From an uncultured Ruminococcus sp. (GTDB lineage: Bacteria; Bacillota; Clostridia; Oscillospirales; Acutalibacteraceae), in contig CADCQO010000099.1 of assembly GCA_902803585.1 (NCBI GenBank), positions 1-16,717 of the forward strand: a DNA stretch of 16,717 nucleotides. The letters are read 5' to 3'. The notes beneath the pieces are model-generated. The model had not been told where the DNA came from and searched no databases. It saw only the letters and a program-made list of their open reading frames with translations. Positions within the stretch are counted from its first letter, which is position 1, and every line of letters starts with the position of its first letter. This document shows positions 7,544 to 15,097 of this stretch, in pieces. Both the position numbers and the translations under genes were made by a program.

Positions 7544-9320
7544 ATTCATGGAACTGTGTCAGATCAGGAAGATGTTTACGGTAACCACGGCGAACAAAAG
7601 GATAGCGGAAAAGAAATTTCAGCGAATATCCGCACAAACGCAGCATATTCCACCACAGCAGAGGGCGTTTCTGCTGTGTTACATAACCCTTGTGAAGATG
7701 GGGATCATAATGCAGTACCCTCCTGCGGCGGTAGAAATTGACAGCACGACATTTGGCCAGATCGCAGATGGCAATATCATTGTTATCTTTGGTTGGCAGT
7801 AAATAGCCGTTGAGTGTAAAAAATTGTTTTGCGAGGCTTTCAGGTTCTGTCAAAGAATAGGCGTGTTTGTCGGGATCGAAAGCAATACCGTACTGTTCAA
7901 TAATAGCGGCATCATCTATCAGCGGCTGGCACGCCGACATCAATTCCTGATTAAGCTGGATAGTGTCCGTTTTCTGAAAATGTTTCCAACCCCTAAGATA
8001 GTCGTTGTAGGCTTTGAAAATCAGATCAGCAAGAAAATAGCGCTGATACACCGTTTGTTTCATAACGCCCAGTATGAGCTTTCGTATCTGAAACAGGGGA
8101 TAGGCTCTCTGATGGTTGACCGATGTCAGAATAAGTTCATTACGCTTGATGTAATATTCCTGAAAGCCGTCATATTTGCCGTCAAAATCATCATGCCATA
8201 CAGCAATGCCGTTCACAGCAGCGACCTGTGCATGACAGCGGAGAGAGTATTCAATATCATCTTCCTTGACGAAAAACGGCAGCGGATAGCCGTGAGTTTT
8301 CTGCCAGCGGGCAGGGAAACAGTAAAACCACCAGGCGTTATAATTTCCCTGAGGATAGAAAGCGGAGCCGAAAACATTTTCACGCTGGGTCATATCCTCA
8401 CCGTTACCGATAGAGTGCAGACGTTTACCGTCCCAGACAGCCCCTGCTTCATGCTGGGTAATATAGTCGCTCAGTTTCAGCATAGTACCGCCCACCGCCA
8501 GATTATCAAAAGAGGGGTTGCAGAGCTTCAGCAAGCCATGAACCCGCAGAAGCATTTCTCCGTGCAGGACAATATCGTCGTCCATAAAGAGGATATGTGT
8601 ATAGTCTTTGCCGCTTTTGACAGCTTCATAATAGCCTCTGGCAAATCCTCCGCTTCCGCCGGTATTATCGTTTGGAATCAGAGTAATGTATTCGTTGTCC
8701 ATTGTGGCTTTGTCCAGTGTCCGCCCGTTATCGACAATGTAGCAGTGGATATTGTTAGGATGAAAAACTCTGCTTCCGGAAAGATAGCGGGTAAGTTCCT
8801 GATAATTTTTCAGCAGGAATAACTCACGCCGGTAAGTGCAGATGACAACAGCAATGTGAACACCGTTGGATTTTTCGCTTCCTGCCAGAAATTCACCGCC
8901 GTAGAATGTGCCGTTTTCAGAGGAAAGCGTAAAATAGAGGTGAGCGTAATGTTCGCCAAGAAACGCTGACAAGTCAATAATTTCATCTAAGGGCTTTTTT
9001 TGATGCAGGGATTTTTCTATGAGCATCTTTTCTGTAAAGCCGCTTTTGTTTTTTTCGACCCCAAAAATACGCAAAACAAAGAAACCGCACACTTTCAGCC
9101 GCAAAAACAAGGCTGAGAGCTTGCAGTATTCTTCATATTTCTTCACAGACAGTGAGTTGAAATAGGTATCAAAACTGACTGTTCCCCTGATATGCAGTTG
9201 TTTATCTTTTTTGCAGGTACAGACGGAGCTGTCTGTTGTGCGGTAGTACAGCTCCGTCTTATCACAGATTCCTTTTTTCGGGAAGAGGATACTGCGTAAA
9301 ACTGTCAGCGAATTATTCAC
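7533..9320 (-). CDS. GlfT2-like galactofuranosyltransferase (GT2 family)
   Basis: A 595-residue polymerising glycosyltransferase expected to build galactofuranose chains from UDP-Galf at the cytoplasmic face of the membrane. Layout as in mycobacterial GlfT2: an N-terminal beta-rich domain (about 1-150), a GT-A domain starting at HIAVVICTYRR, and a helical C-terminal region (about 400-595). Key residues: metal-binding DDD in ILFMDDDIVL (247-249), YNAWWFYCFP (tryptophans 330-331), FVKEDDIEYSLR with the likely catalytic acid pair (353-355), WHDDF (H376) and YYIKRN. No clear membrane helix. GTG 9320 is chosen because AAGGAAG lies 6 bases upstream; a TTG at 9323 is the alternative. It overlaps the end of glf by 8 bases, so substrate and polymer enzymes are translationally linked. 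Acceptor and linkage are not readable. Its 3' end overlaps spoVAD tail to tail. Confidence 0.88.
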   Translation of the reverse strand: MNNSLTVLRSILFPKKGICDKTELYYRTTDSSVCTCKKDKQLHIRGTVSFDTYFNSLSVKKYEEYCKLSALFLRLKVCGFFVLRIFGVEKNKSGFTEKMLIEKSLHQKKPLDEIIDLSAFLGEHYAHLYFTLSSENGTFYGGEFLAGSEKSNGVHIAVVICTYRRELFLLKNYQELTRYLSGSRVFHPNNIHCYIVDNGRTLDKATMDNEYITLIPNDNTGGSGGFARGYYEAVKSGKDYTHILFMDDDIVLHGEMLLRVHGLLKLCNPSFDNLAVGGTMLKLSDYITQHEAGAVWDGKRLHSIGNGEDMTQRENVFGSAFYPQGNYNAWWFYCFPARWQKTHGYPLPFFVKEDDIEYSLRCHAQVAAVNGIAVWHDDFDGKYDGFQEYYIKRNELILTSVNHQRAYPLFQIRKLILGVMKQTVYQRYFLADLIFKAYNDYLRGWKHFQKTDTIQLNQELMSACQPLIDDAAIIEQYGIAFDPDKHAYSLTEPESLAKQFFTLNGYLLPTKDNNDIAICDLAKCRAVNFYRRRRVLHYDPHLHKGYVTQQKRPLLWWNMLRLCGYSLKFLFRYPFVRRGYRKHLPDLTQFHESKQ

Positions 9321-10413
9321 CAAATTCTTCCTTTACAGCGGACAAAGCGACATCAATAACTTTATCCATGTCATAATACTTATAGTGTCCCAGACGACCG
9401 CCGAAAATGACATTCGGAGTTTCTTCTGCTAATTTGCGGTAAGCTTCATACAGAGCGTTGTTTTTCTCGTTGTTAACAGGATAATACGGTTCAATGCCCG
9501 GTTTCCATTCAGAAGAATATTCTCTTGAAATAACGGTTTTAGGCTGTGTACCGAATTCAAAGTGTTTGTGTTCGATGATTCTTGTGTAAGGAACTTCACG
9601 CTCCGTATAGTTTACAACGGCGTTGCCCTGATAGTTATCAGTATCCAGAACCTCTGTTTCAAAGCGGACAGAGCGGTATTCCAGTACACCAAGACGATAA
9701 CCGAAAAATTCATCAATCTGACCGGTAAATACAGTTGTACCTGCTTCATCAGCATGAGTTTTGATCCACTCGAAATAATCCGTATCTGTCAGTACCTCAA
9801 TACCTTCCAGCATTTTTTCGATAATAGCAGTATAACCGCCTATTGGAATACCCTGATAGCGGGCATTGAAATAGTTGTTGTCATAAGTAAAGCGCAGGGG
9901 CAGACGTTTGATAATGAAAGCAGGCAGTTCAGTGCAGGAACGTCCCCACTGTTTTTCAGTATAACCCTTGACCAGCTTTTCATAAACATCCTTACCAGCC
10001 AGACTGAGCGCCTGCTCTTCGAGGTTCTGCGGGTCTGTGATACCCAGATCAGCGATCTGATCAGCGATGATTTTCTTTGCCTCAGCAGGTGTTTTGATGC
10101 CCCACAGACGGCTGAATGTATTCATATTGAAGGGAAGGTTATAAAGCTCATCCTTGTAGATAGCAATGGGTGAGTTAACATAGTTATTGAACTCAGCAAA
10201 CTGATTGATGTATTCCCAGACATGCTTGTCGTTAGTGTGAAAGATATGAGCACCATACTTGTGGACATTGATGCCTTCAATCTGCTCACAATAGATATTG
10301 CCGGCAATATGGCTTCTTTTGTCTATCACAAGCACTTTTTTGCCTCTCTTGTGTGCCTCATACGCAAAGATAGAACCGAACAAGCCGGCTCCTACAACGA
10401 GATAATCATACAT
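9313..10413 (-). CDS. glf: UDP-galactopyranose mutase
   Basis: A flavoenzyme that interconverts UDP-galactopyranose and UDP-galactofuranose in the cytoplasm, the only known source of bacterial Galf. The 366-residue protein begins with the FAD-binding GAGLFG (8-13) and the ribose-binding acid in VLVIDKR (D31). It continues with the Glf signatures HIAGN, YGAHIFHT (53-60), LPFNMNTFSRLWG, EKQWGRS, RLPLRFTYDNNYFNARYQG, and GRLGHYKYYDMDKVI near the end. The ATG at 10413 has AGAGG about 12 bases upstream, a rather long spacing. The downstream GlfT2-like gene starts inside its last codons. A promoter just upstream is weak by eye: TATAAC is visible near 10440-10446 without a good -35 box, so part of the expression may come through the preceding region. 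Confidence 0.95.
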   Translation of the reverse strand: MYDYLVVGAGLFGSIFAYEAHKRGKKVLVIDKRSHIAGNIYCEQIEGINVHKYGAHIFHTNDKHVWEYINQFAEFNNYVNSPIAIYKDELYNLPFNMNTFSRLWGIKTPAEAKKIIADQIADLGITDPQNLEEQALSLAGKDVYEKLVKGYTEKQWGRSCTELPAFIIKRLPLRFTYDNNYFNARYQGIPIGGYTAIIEKMLEGIEVLTDTDYFEWIKTHADEAGTTVFTGQIDEFFGYRLGVLEYRSVRFETEVLDTDNYQGNAVVNYTEREVPYTRIIEHKHFEFGTQPKTVISREYSSEWKPGIEPYYPVNNEKNNALYEAYRKLAEETPNVIFGGRLGHYKYYDMDKVIDVALSAVKEEFGE

Positions 10414-10489
10414 AGTAAATCACAACCTCTTTCTTGTTTGTTATATTGCAGCGGTCAGATAAATACTGACTGAAACAATCCTTTTTGGT

Positions 10490-10628
10490 TCATGGGGTGA
10501 ACGGTTCAATGTCTGAAGCAAATGGGGGCTTCCTGCTTCATTGTACTTGTCATGTGCCAATTCCACAGGCTGAACCGTTTATTTTTCATGACAGCCTTCA
10601 CCCGTTGTCTGAAACTGGTGAAGCATGA
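10490..10628 (-). mobile_element. Probable remnant of an IS605-type tnpB 3' end with overlapping omega-RNA-like structure
   Basis: The gap between the DUF4422 gene and glf is densely structured. Arms on the plus strand: CTTCACC (10596-10602) with GGTGAAG (10617-10623), extended by TCATG/CATGA; AACGGTTCA (10500-10508) with TGAACCGTT (10571-10579); TGAAGCA (10514-10520) with TGCTTCA (10534-10540). Read on the minus strand, one frame gives TTGEGCHEK, stop, TVQPVELAHDKYNEAGSP, which resembles tails I recall from clostridial TnpB proteins; the nucleotides GAAGCAGGAAGCCCCC also resemble omega-RNA 3' ends. The rest of tnpB and any tnpA are absent, and the frame has a stop, so this would be a relic. 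Alternatives are a structured leader of glf or an unrelated small RNA. The identification rests on memory of the family, not on a search. Confidence 0.5.
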
Positions 10629-10631
10629 CTG

Positions 10632-11519
10632 CTATTTTTTTAGTTTCCGCAGCCACCCTCTGCGGCGGGAATTTGGTGGGCAAATATGATACCAGAAGCG
10701 GCTAAAGGACATATTTTTGGGTGTGGCACCGTTAATCGCGGAAAAATGCACTCTCGGCAGTTCTGCCCAAGGAACAGATGTTTGTGTTTTGAGGTACGTC
10801 ATATAGATACCGAACAGTCTTTCTGCCAGCTTTCCCTGTTCTCTGGGATATTGTTTGTCTGAAGGTTTTCGGCGGGTATACTCTTCCAGTATGGTAAACA
10901 GCCATTTACTGTACTGTTCAAATAAAGCACGGTCTGCAACAAACATATTGCAAAAGTAAGCATTTGTCTGCTGCAGATACTGTTCAGCACTTTGTGTATA
11001 GGAAGGATACAGGTCACTGATAACTGTTCTCAGCAGTCCGAGATCATCGAAAGCCTGTTTGTCTCTGCGGTTATAATAATCTTCCACACTCTGACAGATA
11101 TCTTCTGGCAGCGGCGCAATGATGCGGTATCGCTGGAGCAGCTGAGATACACTTGTTTCTGTCAGTCCGATTGTATCGAGTACCTTTTGGGTAGGGAACT
11201 GCAAGATACGATATGGTCTTTTGGGACGTTTTGGCTGATCGCAAGCATAGGGAGCAAGGGAAGAAAAATCAAAATACCGTCTTTGATGCAGCAGTCCGCC
11301 AAAATCGAAACTTTGGTTTTTCCATGCCCAATACTGCACGGTCAGTTCACAGTACTGCGGATTCAAAGCAGAAATATTATCGCCTCTGTCATCACAAAGC
11401 GGCAGTCTGGGGTCATTTGCTGCATAAAGTGCCGCACCAGCCGAAACAGGCTGCAGCAGGGCTGATATCTGAGATGCAGCTTCTTTCCATACACTGATAT
11501 ACAATTGTATTCTTTTCAT
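10632..11519 (-). CDS. DUF4422 putative glycosyltransferase
   Basis: A 295-residue protein of the DUF4422 family, found in capsule and surface-glycan clusters and thought to be glycosyltransferases. Family features: an N-terminal strand KRIQLYISVWKEA, a glycine/alanine segment after about 25 residues (PVSAGAALY), NPQYCELTVQYWAWKN, GGLLHQRRYF (most relatives have HYRRYF), NMFVADRALFEQYSKWLFTIL, and REQGKLAERLFGIYM. ATG 11519 is selected because the family begins here and a strong promoter overlaps the 23 extra upstream codons. No signal peptide or membrane helix; the C-terminus is very basic (SRRRGWLRKLKK), possibly for membrane contact. It lies upstream of glf and its galactofuranosyltransferase on the same strand, so a role in the same surface polymer is likely. 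Donor and acceptor are unknown. Confidence 0.82.
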   Translation of the reverse strand: MKRIQLYISVWKEAASQISALLQPVSAGAALYAANDPRLPLCDDRGDNISALNPQYCELTVQYWAWKNQSFDFGGLLHQRRYFDFSSLAPYACDQPKRPKRPYRILQFPTQKVLDTIGLTETSVSQLLQRYRIIAPLPEDICQSVEDYYNRRDKQAFDDLGLLRTVISDLYPSYTQSAEQYLQQTNAYFCNMFVADRALFEQYSKWLFTILEEYTRRKPSDKQYPREQGKLAERLFGIYMTYLKTQTSVPWAELPRVHFSAINGATPKNMSFSRFWYHICPPNSRRRGWLRKLKK

Positions 11520-11534
11520 CTCACGCCATCTCCC

Positions 11535-11563
11535 ATTATAGCAAAGAAACTGGTATATGGCAA
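11535..11563 (-). promoter_or_regulatory. Strong sigma-A promoter for the DUF4422 gene
   Basis: On the minus strand TTGCCA, a 17-base spacer ending in TGC, and TATAAT form an extended -10 promoter close to consensus. The last base of the -10 box is only 15 bases before ATG 11519, so the mRNA leader would be about 8-10 bases. GGGAG follows the -10 box directly and may be partly outside the transcript. Confidence 0.75.
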
Positions 11564-11605
11564 CTGCTTTTTTCTTTTTGAACCACATAATAGAAGTCTG
11601 AAGAA

Positions 11606-11642
11606 AAGACGGATACTGCCCGCTGTGTGCCGTATCCGTCTT
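11606..11642 (-). terminator. Rho-independent terminator of the holB-ricT operon
   Basis: A perfect 11-bp stem, AAGACGGATAC / GTATCCGTCTT, with a 15-base loop, starts 15 bases after the ricT stop. On the minus strand the stem runs into TTTTCTTC, while the plus strand lacks a T tract, so it acts on the minus strand. Confidence 0.85.
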
Positions 11643-11656
11643 GAATTGCTGCCGTG

Positions 11657-12526
11657 TCAGTTTTTCTCTAACCTTTTAAGTCTTTCTATTTCAGCCTTGT
11701 CTACTTTGATCTGTCCATCTTTGATAATGGTAACTTCCGAAACCTTATAGTTATGAGGAGCGGCATTAGGTGCTTTATGGAGTGACACAGTCAGATTACC
11801 CGTAATCAGATTTTGGTCGATGACTGTACCCTTTCCGTCAGGTGTATTGACGATAGCACCGATTTTTGGTGTATGTTTCAGCAGGTCAGTATAAGCGTCC
11901 TGTTCGTACTTCAGACAGCACATCAGTCTGCCGCAGGTACCAGAAATCTTTACAGGATTCAAAGACATTCCCTGTTCTTTTGCCATTTTGATAGAAACGG
12001 GCTGGAAATCGCCCATATAGGTTTTGCAGCAGAAAGGCCGTCCGCAGATGCCCAGACCGCCCAGCATTTTTGCTTCATCTCTTACACCGATCTGCCTTAA
12101 TTCGATACGGGTACGGAAAATATACGCCAGATCCTTCACCAACTCACGAAAATCCACTCGTCCGTCTGCGGTAAAATAAAAGAGAATTTTGCTGTTGTCA
12201 AAAGTATATTCTACGTTAATGAGCTTCATTTTGAGCTTATGTTCCCGTATTTTCTGTGTACAAACAGCAAACGCTTTTTCCTCTTTTTCTTTGTTGGCAC
12301 TTACTCTGTCCAGATCCTCCTGTGTAGCTTTGCGGATCATTTTTTTGAGCGGGTGACTGATAGCCGAATCTGCCACCTGACGGTTTGCCATTGCGACTTC
12401 ACCGCATTCTATGCCGCGGCTTGTTTCAACGATTACCCGATCTCCCTTACGCAATTGTTCGCCGTTAGGGTCAAAATAGTAGACCTTACCGACTTCTCTA
12501 AACCTTATACCAATGATATCAGCCAT
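11657..12526 (-). CDS. ricT: PSP1-domain protein RicT (YaaT)
   Basis: The 289-residue product matches RicT/YaaT, in Bacillus part of the RicA-RicF-RicT complex, which carries [4Fe-4S] clusters, supports RNase Y-dependent mRNA processing and influences sporulation and competence. The PSP1 region covers about residues 60-150, followed by two cysteine clusters: GGLGICGRPFCCKTY (C161, C166, C167) and SGTCGRLMCCLKYE (C198, C203, C204), the expected cluster ligands. The start ATGGCTGA overlaps the holB stop by 8 bases, so translation is coupled. holB-ricT order is standard in Firmicutes, where yabA often follows; here a terminator and the DUF4422 gene follow instead. Cytoplasmic. Whether ricA and ricF exist in this genome is not visible. 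Confidence 0.93.
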   Translation of the reverse strand: MADIIGIRFREVGKVYYFDPNGEQLRKGDRVIVETSRGIECGEVAMANRQVADSAISHPLKKMIRKATQEDLDRVSANKEKEEKAFAVCTQKIREHKLKMKLINVEYTFDNSKILFYFTADGRVDFRELVKDLAYIFRTRIELRQIGVRDEAKMLGGLGICGRPFCCKTYMGDFQPVSIKMAKEQGMSLNPVKISGTCGRLMCCLKYEQDAYTDLLKHTPKIGAIVNTPDGKGTVIDQNLITGNLTVSLHKAPNAAPHNYKVSEVTIIKDGQIKVDKAEIERLKRLEKN

Positions 12527-13502
12527 AGTTGCCTCCGTTTTCGTTGCTTCTCAGTACGGCACAGAGCCATGTACCGTAAAAATTCAGATTGACATTGTAA
12601 TTTAAAACTTCACGAGCACGCTGTACATTGCGCTGTATCGTGACAAGTCGTTTCTTAGACAATTTTTTCGCCATTTCCTGCGCTGCAGGTGCCGTATTTG
12701 TGACACCGTAGCTTGCCTTGACGCAGTCAGCCGCCAATTCACACAAGCGGTTCAATACCCCAAGTGCAAAAGCTCTGTCTTTAACAATAGCGTTTGTTTG
12801 CAGCAGGAGAGGATATTCCGTTGAAGAAGGAATAGCGCATAAAATAGCTTCCGCCGCTTTTTTTTCTTCCTCGCCGCCGCTGTTCAGCAGTTCAATAGCA
12901 GTACCGATATTGCCGCCGCTGTCCTGTGCTGTCTGCAGCAGAACTTCTGACGATTGATCGGGAAAATGTTTTTGCAGCACCTTTGCCGCCTCTGCAGGAG
13001 AAGGAGGATACAGCGGGAAGATACGCACACGGGAACGTATTGTTTGCAGAAGTGAAGCAGCAGAAACAGCCGTCAGCACAAACAGGACATGATCCGGTGG
13101 TTCTTCCAATACTTTGAGAAAAGCATTCTGGGCTGCTGGCAGCATTTTTTCGCAGTCCGTCAGCAAATATACTTTGTTTTCTGCTTCATTCGGTTTGATA
13201 TAAGCAGCGGAACGAATATTACGGACAGACTCAACATTCAGTGCGCCTGCCTGCTGACCGTTTGCTGTGAAAATATCAGGATGAATACCTTTTTGTGCTT
13301 TCTGACAATGGGGACAGACACCGCAGGGGCGGTCGCCTTCAGCACTGCATACGGCATAAGCGGCTAATATTTGTGCCAGCGTTTTTTTACCGCAGCCTTT
13401 TTCACCCTCAATCAGCACTGCATGGGGCAAACTGCGGCGGCGCATCAGTTCTGCTATTTCAAATTTCACCTCGGCATTTGCCGCTAAATCTGACAGCTGC
13501 AT
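12519..13502 (-). CDS. holB: DNA polymerase III subunit delta' (HolB)
   Basis: A 327-residue AAA+ clamp-loader subunit that helps load the beta sliding clamp during replication. Seen: HAVLIEGEKGCGKKT, a P-loop-like motif in which lysine (K40) replaces the usual Ser/Thr after the invariant lysine; a four-cysteine zinc module (C52, C60, C63, C66); the acidic segment VYLLTDCEKM followed by NAFLKVLEEPP; and TIRSRVRIF at the sensor/arginine-finger site, where most clamp loaders have SRC. Delta' subunits tolerate such changes, because ATP hydrolysis is done by tau/gamma. Linkage to ricT identifies it as HolB and not DnaX, and the length agrees. The ribosome site (AAAGAGA, 8 bases before ATG) is modest. 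It is the first gene of the two-gene unit, with a sigma-A promoter about 60 bases upstream. Confidence 0.93.
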   Translation of the reverse strand: MQLSDLAANAEVKFEIAELMRRRSLPHAVLIEGEKGCGKKTLAQILAAYAVCSAEGDRPCGVCPHCQKAQKGIHPDIFTANGQQAGALNVESVRNIRSAAYIKPNEAENKVYLLTDCEKMLPAAQNAFLKVLEEPPDHVLFVLTAVSAASLLQTIRSRVRIFPLYPPSPAEAAKVLQKHFPDQSSEVLLQTAQDSGGNIGTAIELLNSGGEEEKKAAEAILCAIPSSTEYPLLLQTNAIVKDRAFALGVLNRLCELAADCVKASYGVTNTAPAAQEMAKKLSKKRLVTIQRNVQRAREVLNYNVNLNFYGTWLCAVLRSNENGGNYG

Positions 13503-13559
13503 AGTATCATTCTCTTTCTGTTTTTAAGGGGATTAGTTCATCTGCTGCGAACCAATTCT

Positions 13560-13588
13560 ATTATATACGATTTTTGCCTGATTGACAA
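13560..13588 (-). promoter_or_regulatory. Sigma-A promoter of holB-ricT
   Basis: On the minus strand TTGTCA, a 17-base spacer and TATAAT are a near-consensus promoter. Transcription would start near 13553, giving a leader of about 50 bases before holB. It lies in the 144-base gap after the CNNM gene, where no convincing terminator for that gene is visible beyond a weak A/T hairpin with a T run (about 13619-13640). Confidence 0.75.
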
Positions 13589-13646
13589 GCCGTTATTTTG
13601 CTGCTGTCAGCTATGTAAAAAAATGATTTCTTTTCAGAAAATAGGT

Positions 13647-14909
13647 TTATTCTTCTTTTGGGTGAATGACAACCGTTACATCAGTAACCCGATTATCCTC
13701 AACAGCGTTAACGGTGACATTCAGATCCTTGTAAGCAAAAGAAGTACCGCTTTCAGGAATATCTCCCAACTGTTCAATGACCCATCCGCCGACAGACTTG
13801 CTTTCTGTTTCAATGTATCTGTTGTCTTTGTCAAGCAGTTCAAGCATATCATTGATATGCAGATCACCGCTGACCTGATATTTATTATCAGACAGTTTCT
13901 TGTATTTACTTTCGATTTCTTCATCTTCGTCCCAGATGTCACCGACTAACTGTTCCAGAAGATCCTCCATAGTAACAATCCCCAGCGTACCGCCGTAATC
14001 ATCAGTAACAACAGCGATGTGCAGGCGTTTGTACTTGAAATCAGCCAGAATAGCGGAAAGCTTTTTGGAGCGGTAGATAAAATAAGCAGGCTGCAAAAGG
14101 GAGGAAAGATTCGGCTCGTCAGTTGTCAGCAGGGCTTCCAGATAATCTCTGGTATGGAGGATACCGATAATATTATCTACATTGTCACGATAAACAGGAA
14201 TACGGGAATAGCGCTCATTCAGAATAACACTCCTGATTTTTTCGACAGAATCCCGTTCTTCAATAGCAGTCATATCCACACGGGGAGTCAGGATATCGTA
14301 GGCGGTTTTTTCGTCAAACGCCAGTGCTGACTGCACTAATTCACTTTCCTGTTCCTCCAGTACCCCTTCATCTTCAATGCTTTCAACAATGTATTTCAGC
14401 TCATCTTCCGTAACAGTAGGTTCTTTTTTTGCATCACCCCGTACAGCAATTTTCTTTGCGATGTTATTTAGTTTCAAAAGCACAAAAGTAACCGGCGTAA
14501 AAAGAACCATAAGGAAATGCAGAGAGCCGGAAGAGGAGATAGCAGTTTTTTCGCTGTTTTCTTTCGCAAAATTTTTTGGCAGCACTTCACCGAAAATGAG
14601 AATGATAATTGTCAGTACAACTGTGCTTAGTATTGTGCCGTTAGTTTCTCCGAAAAAAGAAACAAACAGAATGGTTGCCAAAGAGGAAGCAGCGATATTG
14701 ACGATATTATTGCCGACCAGAATAGTTGAAAGGGCTTTATCGTAGTTTTCAGATATGTGATAAGCGCGTGCAGCTTTTTTGTTGCCGCTTTCAGCGTAAC
14801 TTTTTAGTCGGATACGGCTGACAGAAGAATAAGCGGTTTCTGTTGAAGAAAAGAATGCCGAAAACATCACCAGCAATATGATAATTGCGGATAGTATCAA
14901 CGGATTCAA
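13647..14909 (-). CDS. CNNM/CBS/CorC-domain membrane protein, probable magnesium exporter (HlyC/CorC family)
   Basis: A 420-residue membrane protein of the CNNM family, known to extrude magnesium (MpfA/CorC type) and long misnamed hemolysin. The CNNM transmembrane domain (about 1-150) has helices near 3-22, 62-84, 92-112 and 130-148, with the ion-site motifs FFSSTETA (19-26), GNNIVN (66-71) and GEVLPK (107-112). Two CBS motifs follow (about 203-325; includes TPRVDM, SRIPVY, DDYGGTLGIVTMEDLLEQLVGDI), which sense nucleotides and magnesium, then a C-terminal CorC domain (about 340-415). The start is TTG 14909: GGAG lies 9 bases upstream and an in-frame TGA blocks any start further up. The gene is divergent from the GH13 gene. 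Ion specificity is inferred from the family. Confidence 0.9.
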   Translation of the reverse strand: MNPLILSAIIILLVMFSAFFSSTETAYSSVSRIRLKSYAESGNKKAARAYHISENYDKALSTILVGNNIVNIAASSLATILFVSFFGETNGTILSTVVLTIIILIFGEVLPKNFAKENSEKTAISSSGSLHFLMVLFTPVTFVLLKLNNIAKKIAVRGDAKKEPTVTEDELKYIVESIEDEGVLEEQESELVQSALAFDEKTAYDILTPRVDMTAIEERDSVEKIRSVILNERYSRIPVYRDNVDNIIGILHTRDYLEALLTTDEPNLSSLLQPAYFIYRSKKLSAILADFKYKRLHIAVVTDDYGGTLGIVTMEDLLEQLVGDIWDEDEEIESKYKKLSDNKYQVSGDLHINDMLELLDKDNRYIETESKSVGGWVIEQLGDIPESGTSFAYKDLNVTVNAVEDNRVTDVTVVIHPKEE

Positions 14910-14980
14910 ATAAAATCACTCCGTTTCCATTGTTTGCAAATAGCGTTGCTTTGTATATTATAGGCAAATAAAGTGAAAAT

Positions 14981-15001
14981 ATAATTCCATCAGAGAATTA
15001 T
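14981..15001. repeat. AT-rich dyad in the divergent intergenic region
   Basis: ATAATTC, seven bases, GAATTAT forms a perfect 7-bp inverted repeat in the 237-base gap between the divergent CNNM and GH13 genes. It lies 72 bases upstream of the CNNM start, on the promoter side of that gene; a TATAAT-like box is also present nearby (14956-14963 region, minus strand). It could be a regulator site or chance in AT-rich DNA. Confidence 0.3.
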
Positions 15002-15040
15002 AATGCGATTATTTTACCATTTGCAGTAATGAGCCAGATA

Positions 15041-15055
15041 TGCCAGTGACTGGCA
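15041..15055. promoter_or_regulatory. Dyad TGCCAG-TGA-CTGGCA, candidate operator
   Basis: A perfect 6-bp inverted repeat with a 3-base centre lies about 43 bases upstream of the GH13 -35 box. It has no T tract, so a terminator is unlikely; its position suits an activator or repressor site for the divergent pair. The binding protein is unknown. Confidence 0.4.
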
Positions 15056-15097
15056 GCAATTTATACATTTGATACAATAAATAAGCATAATTGTGGA

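Noticed and set aside
7824..8822. Long open frame (332 codons) on the plus strand opposite the GlfT2-like gene
   Set aside because: It is fully antisense to a gene with clear GT2 motifs, shows no recognisable family and has no ribosome site of note; it is a shadow frame.
9562..10173. Open frame of 203 codons on the plus strand opposite glf
   Set aside because: Antisense to an unmistakable UDP-galactopyranose mutase, with composition typical of a reverse-frame shadow.
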